Below are positions 61,330 through 64,000 of a stretch of DNA of 64,000 bases, one piece after another (position 1 is the first letter of the stretch; the number at the start of each line of letters is the position of its first letter). The notes below the pieces were generated by a model. It was not told where the DNA came from. It searched no databases and saw nothing but the letters and a program-made list of their open reading frames with translations. The stretch is taken from NCBI GenBank assembly GCA_964521715.1, contig CAZFSS010000008.1, positions 73,941 to 137,940 of the forward strand, given 5' to 3'. Made by a program: the position numbers and the translations under genes. The stretch is from DAOVRD01 sp964521715. Its GTDB lineage: Bacteria; Planctomycetota; Brocadiia; SM23-32.

Positions 61330-61655
61330 ACGTCAGCTTGGGCCCTGCAAGCAGCGCCGGCTGGCTGACGGGGATCTCGGACCCCGATCTTCCCGGCCAG
61401 TTGTCCCCTGGCCGGGACGTTTTCCATAAACTACAGCCTGCCGGCCCCCGGGAGACCCCTTGCCCGCCGCCGATGCGCGACGGGGAACAAGCTGTGTCCT
61501 TGGGTTTCCGGGCGCCCGCGCGCTTCCTTCCGAGAGGGAGGATATGCAACTTCTCTGGAAAGGGGGGCGCGGGACTCCGCGTGCAGAGCAACAAGTCGAA
61601 CGAATAGGAGAGCGTCAGCGACACATGCCGGACGATTTGATGCCGTCGGCGGTCG
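61330..61655 (-). other. 23S-5S internal spacer
   Basis: About 325 nt with no tRNA gene. It contains a perfect 9-bp stem CCCGGCCAG/CTGGCCGGG (61392-61416) and, near the 23S end, partly complementary segments (TGACACAT and ATGTGTC on the minus strand) that may form a processing stem. Confidence 0.6.

Positions 61656-64000
<2,345 letters not shown>

Noticed and set aside
61392..61416. Perfect 9-bp hairpin in the 23S-5S spacer as a terminator
   Set aside because: No T-run follows it in the direction of rRNA transcription; more likely a processing or spacer structure.

Overview
This is a GC-rich bacterial chromosome segment with good Shine-Dalgarno sites and sigma-70-like promoters (TTGAC-type -35 boxes, 17-18 nt spacers, -10 boxes such as TAGACT or TATAAT). 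Secreted carbohydrate-linked proteins, an FGE-type lipoprotein, a sulfatase remnant, sugar isomerase-like and Tat-exported oxidoreductase genes, plus ribonuclease Y and a homodimeric PDH E1, suggest a free-living heterotroph of the Planctomycetota/PVC kind or a similar phylum (Hydrogenedentota, for example). That placement is inference with low confidence. The 23S gene at the right end would settle it.

Layout: 0.1-4.3 kb holds redox and sulfur genes (Rieske/AIF-like reductase, lipoprotein MsrB coupled to a YiiX-like hydrolase, cysteine synthase). 4.4-8.0 kb holds an acetyl-group cassette: an HDAC-fold deacetylase with an export signal, an MBOAT O-acyltransferase and an SGNH partner. 8.1-16.6 kb is a probable operon of five exported proteins: a TolB-like propeller, three tandem paralogues of a family I do not recognise, and an FGE-domain lipoprotein. 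It converges on a large secreted glycosidase-like gene across two strong inverted repeats. 19.8-22.3 kb holds an Apea-like HEPN protein fused tightly to a degenerate ECF sigma gene and a small exported helical protein.

22.9-34.4 kb is mostly metabolism and transport: Tat-type aldo-keto reductase, TIM-barrel isomerase, membrane pyrophosphatase, phosphoesterase, PIG-L deacetylase, racemase, glucuronokinase-like GHMP kinase, and manganese (MntP) and iron (MbfA-like) exporters around a HicBA toxin-antitoxin pair. 34.5-40.6 kb has PDH E2 and E1 and a YgiQ radical SAM enzyme. 40.6-43.0 kb looks accessory: a less GC-rich gene with nuclease-like residues, tRNA-Pro, a GIY-YIG nuclease, palindromes and a broken second tRNA-Pro copy.

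43-60.4 kb is largely housekeeping: URO-D-like and corrinoid proteins, HEAT and TPR proteins, a Trp-codon-rich leader ORF before trpS, CvpA, an M28 peptidase, cysS, SppA, a nitrilase, a sulfatase fragment, enolase, trpF, a flavodoxin-like protein and ribonuclease Y. From 61.2 kb to the end, 5S and most of 23S rRNA lie on the minus strand. No CRISPR array, prophage or complete insertion sequence was seen.
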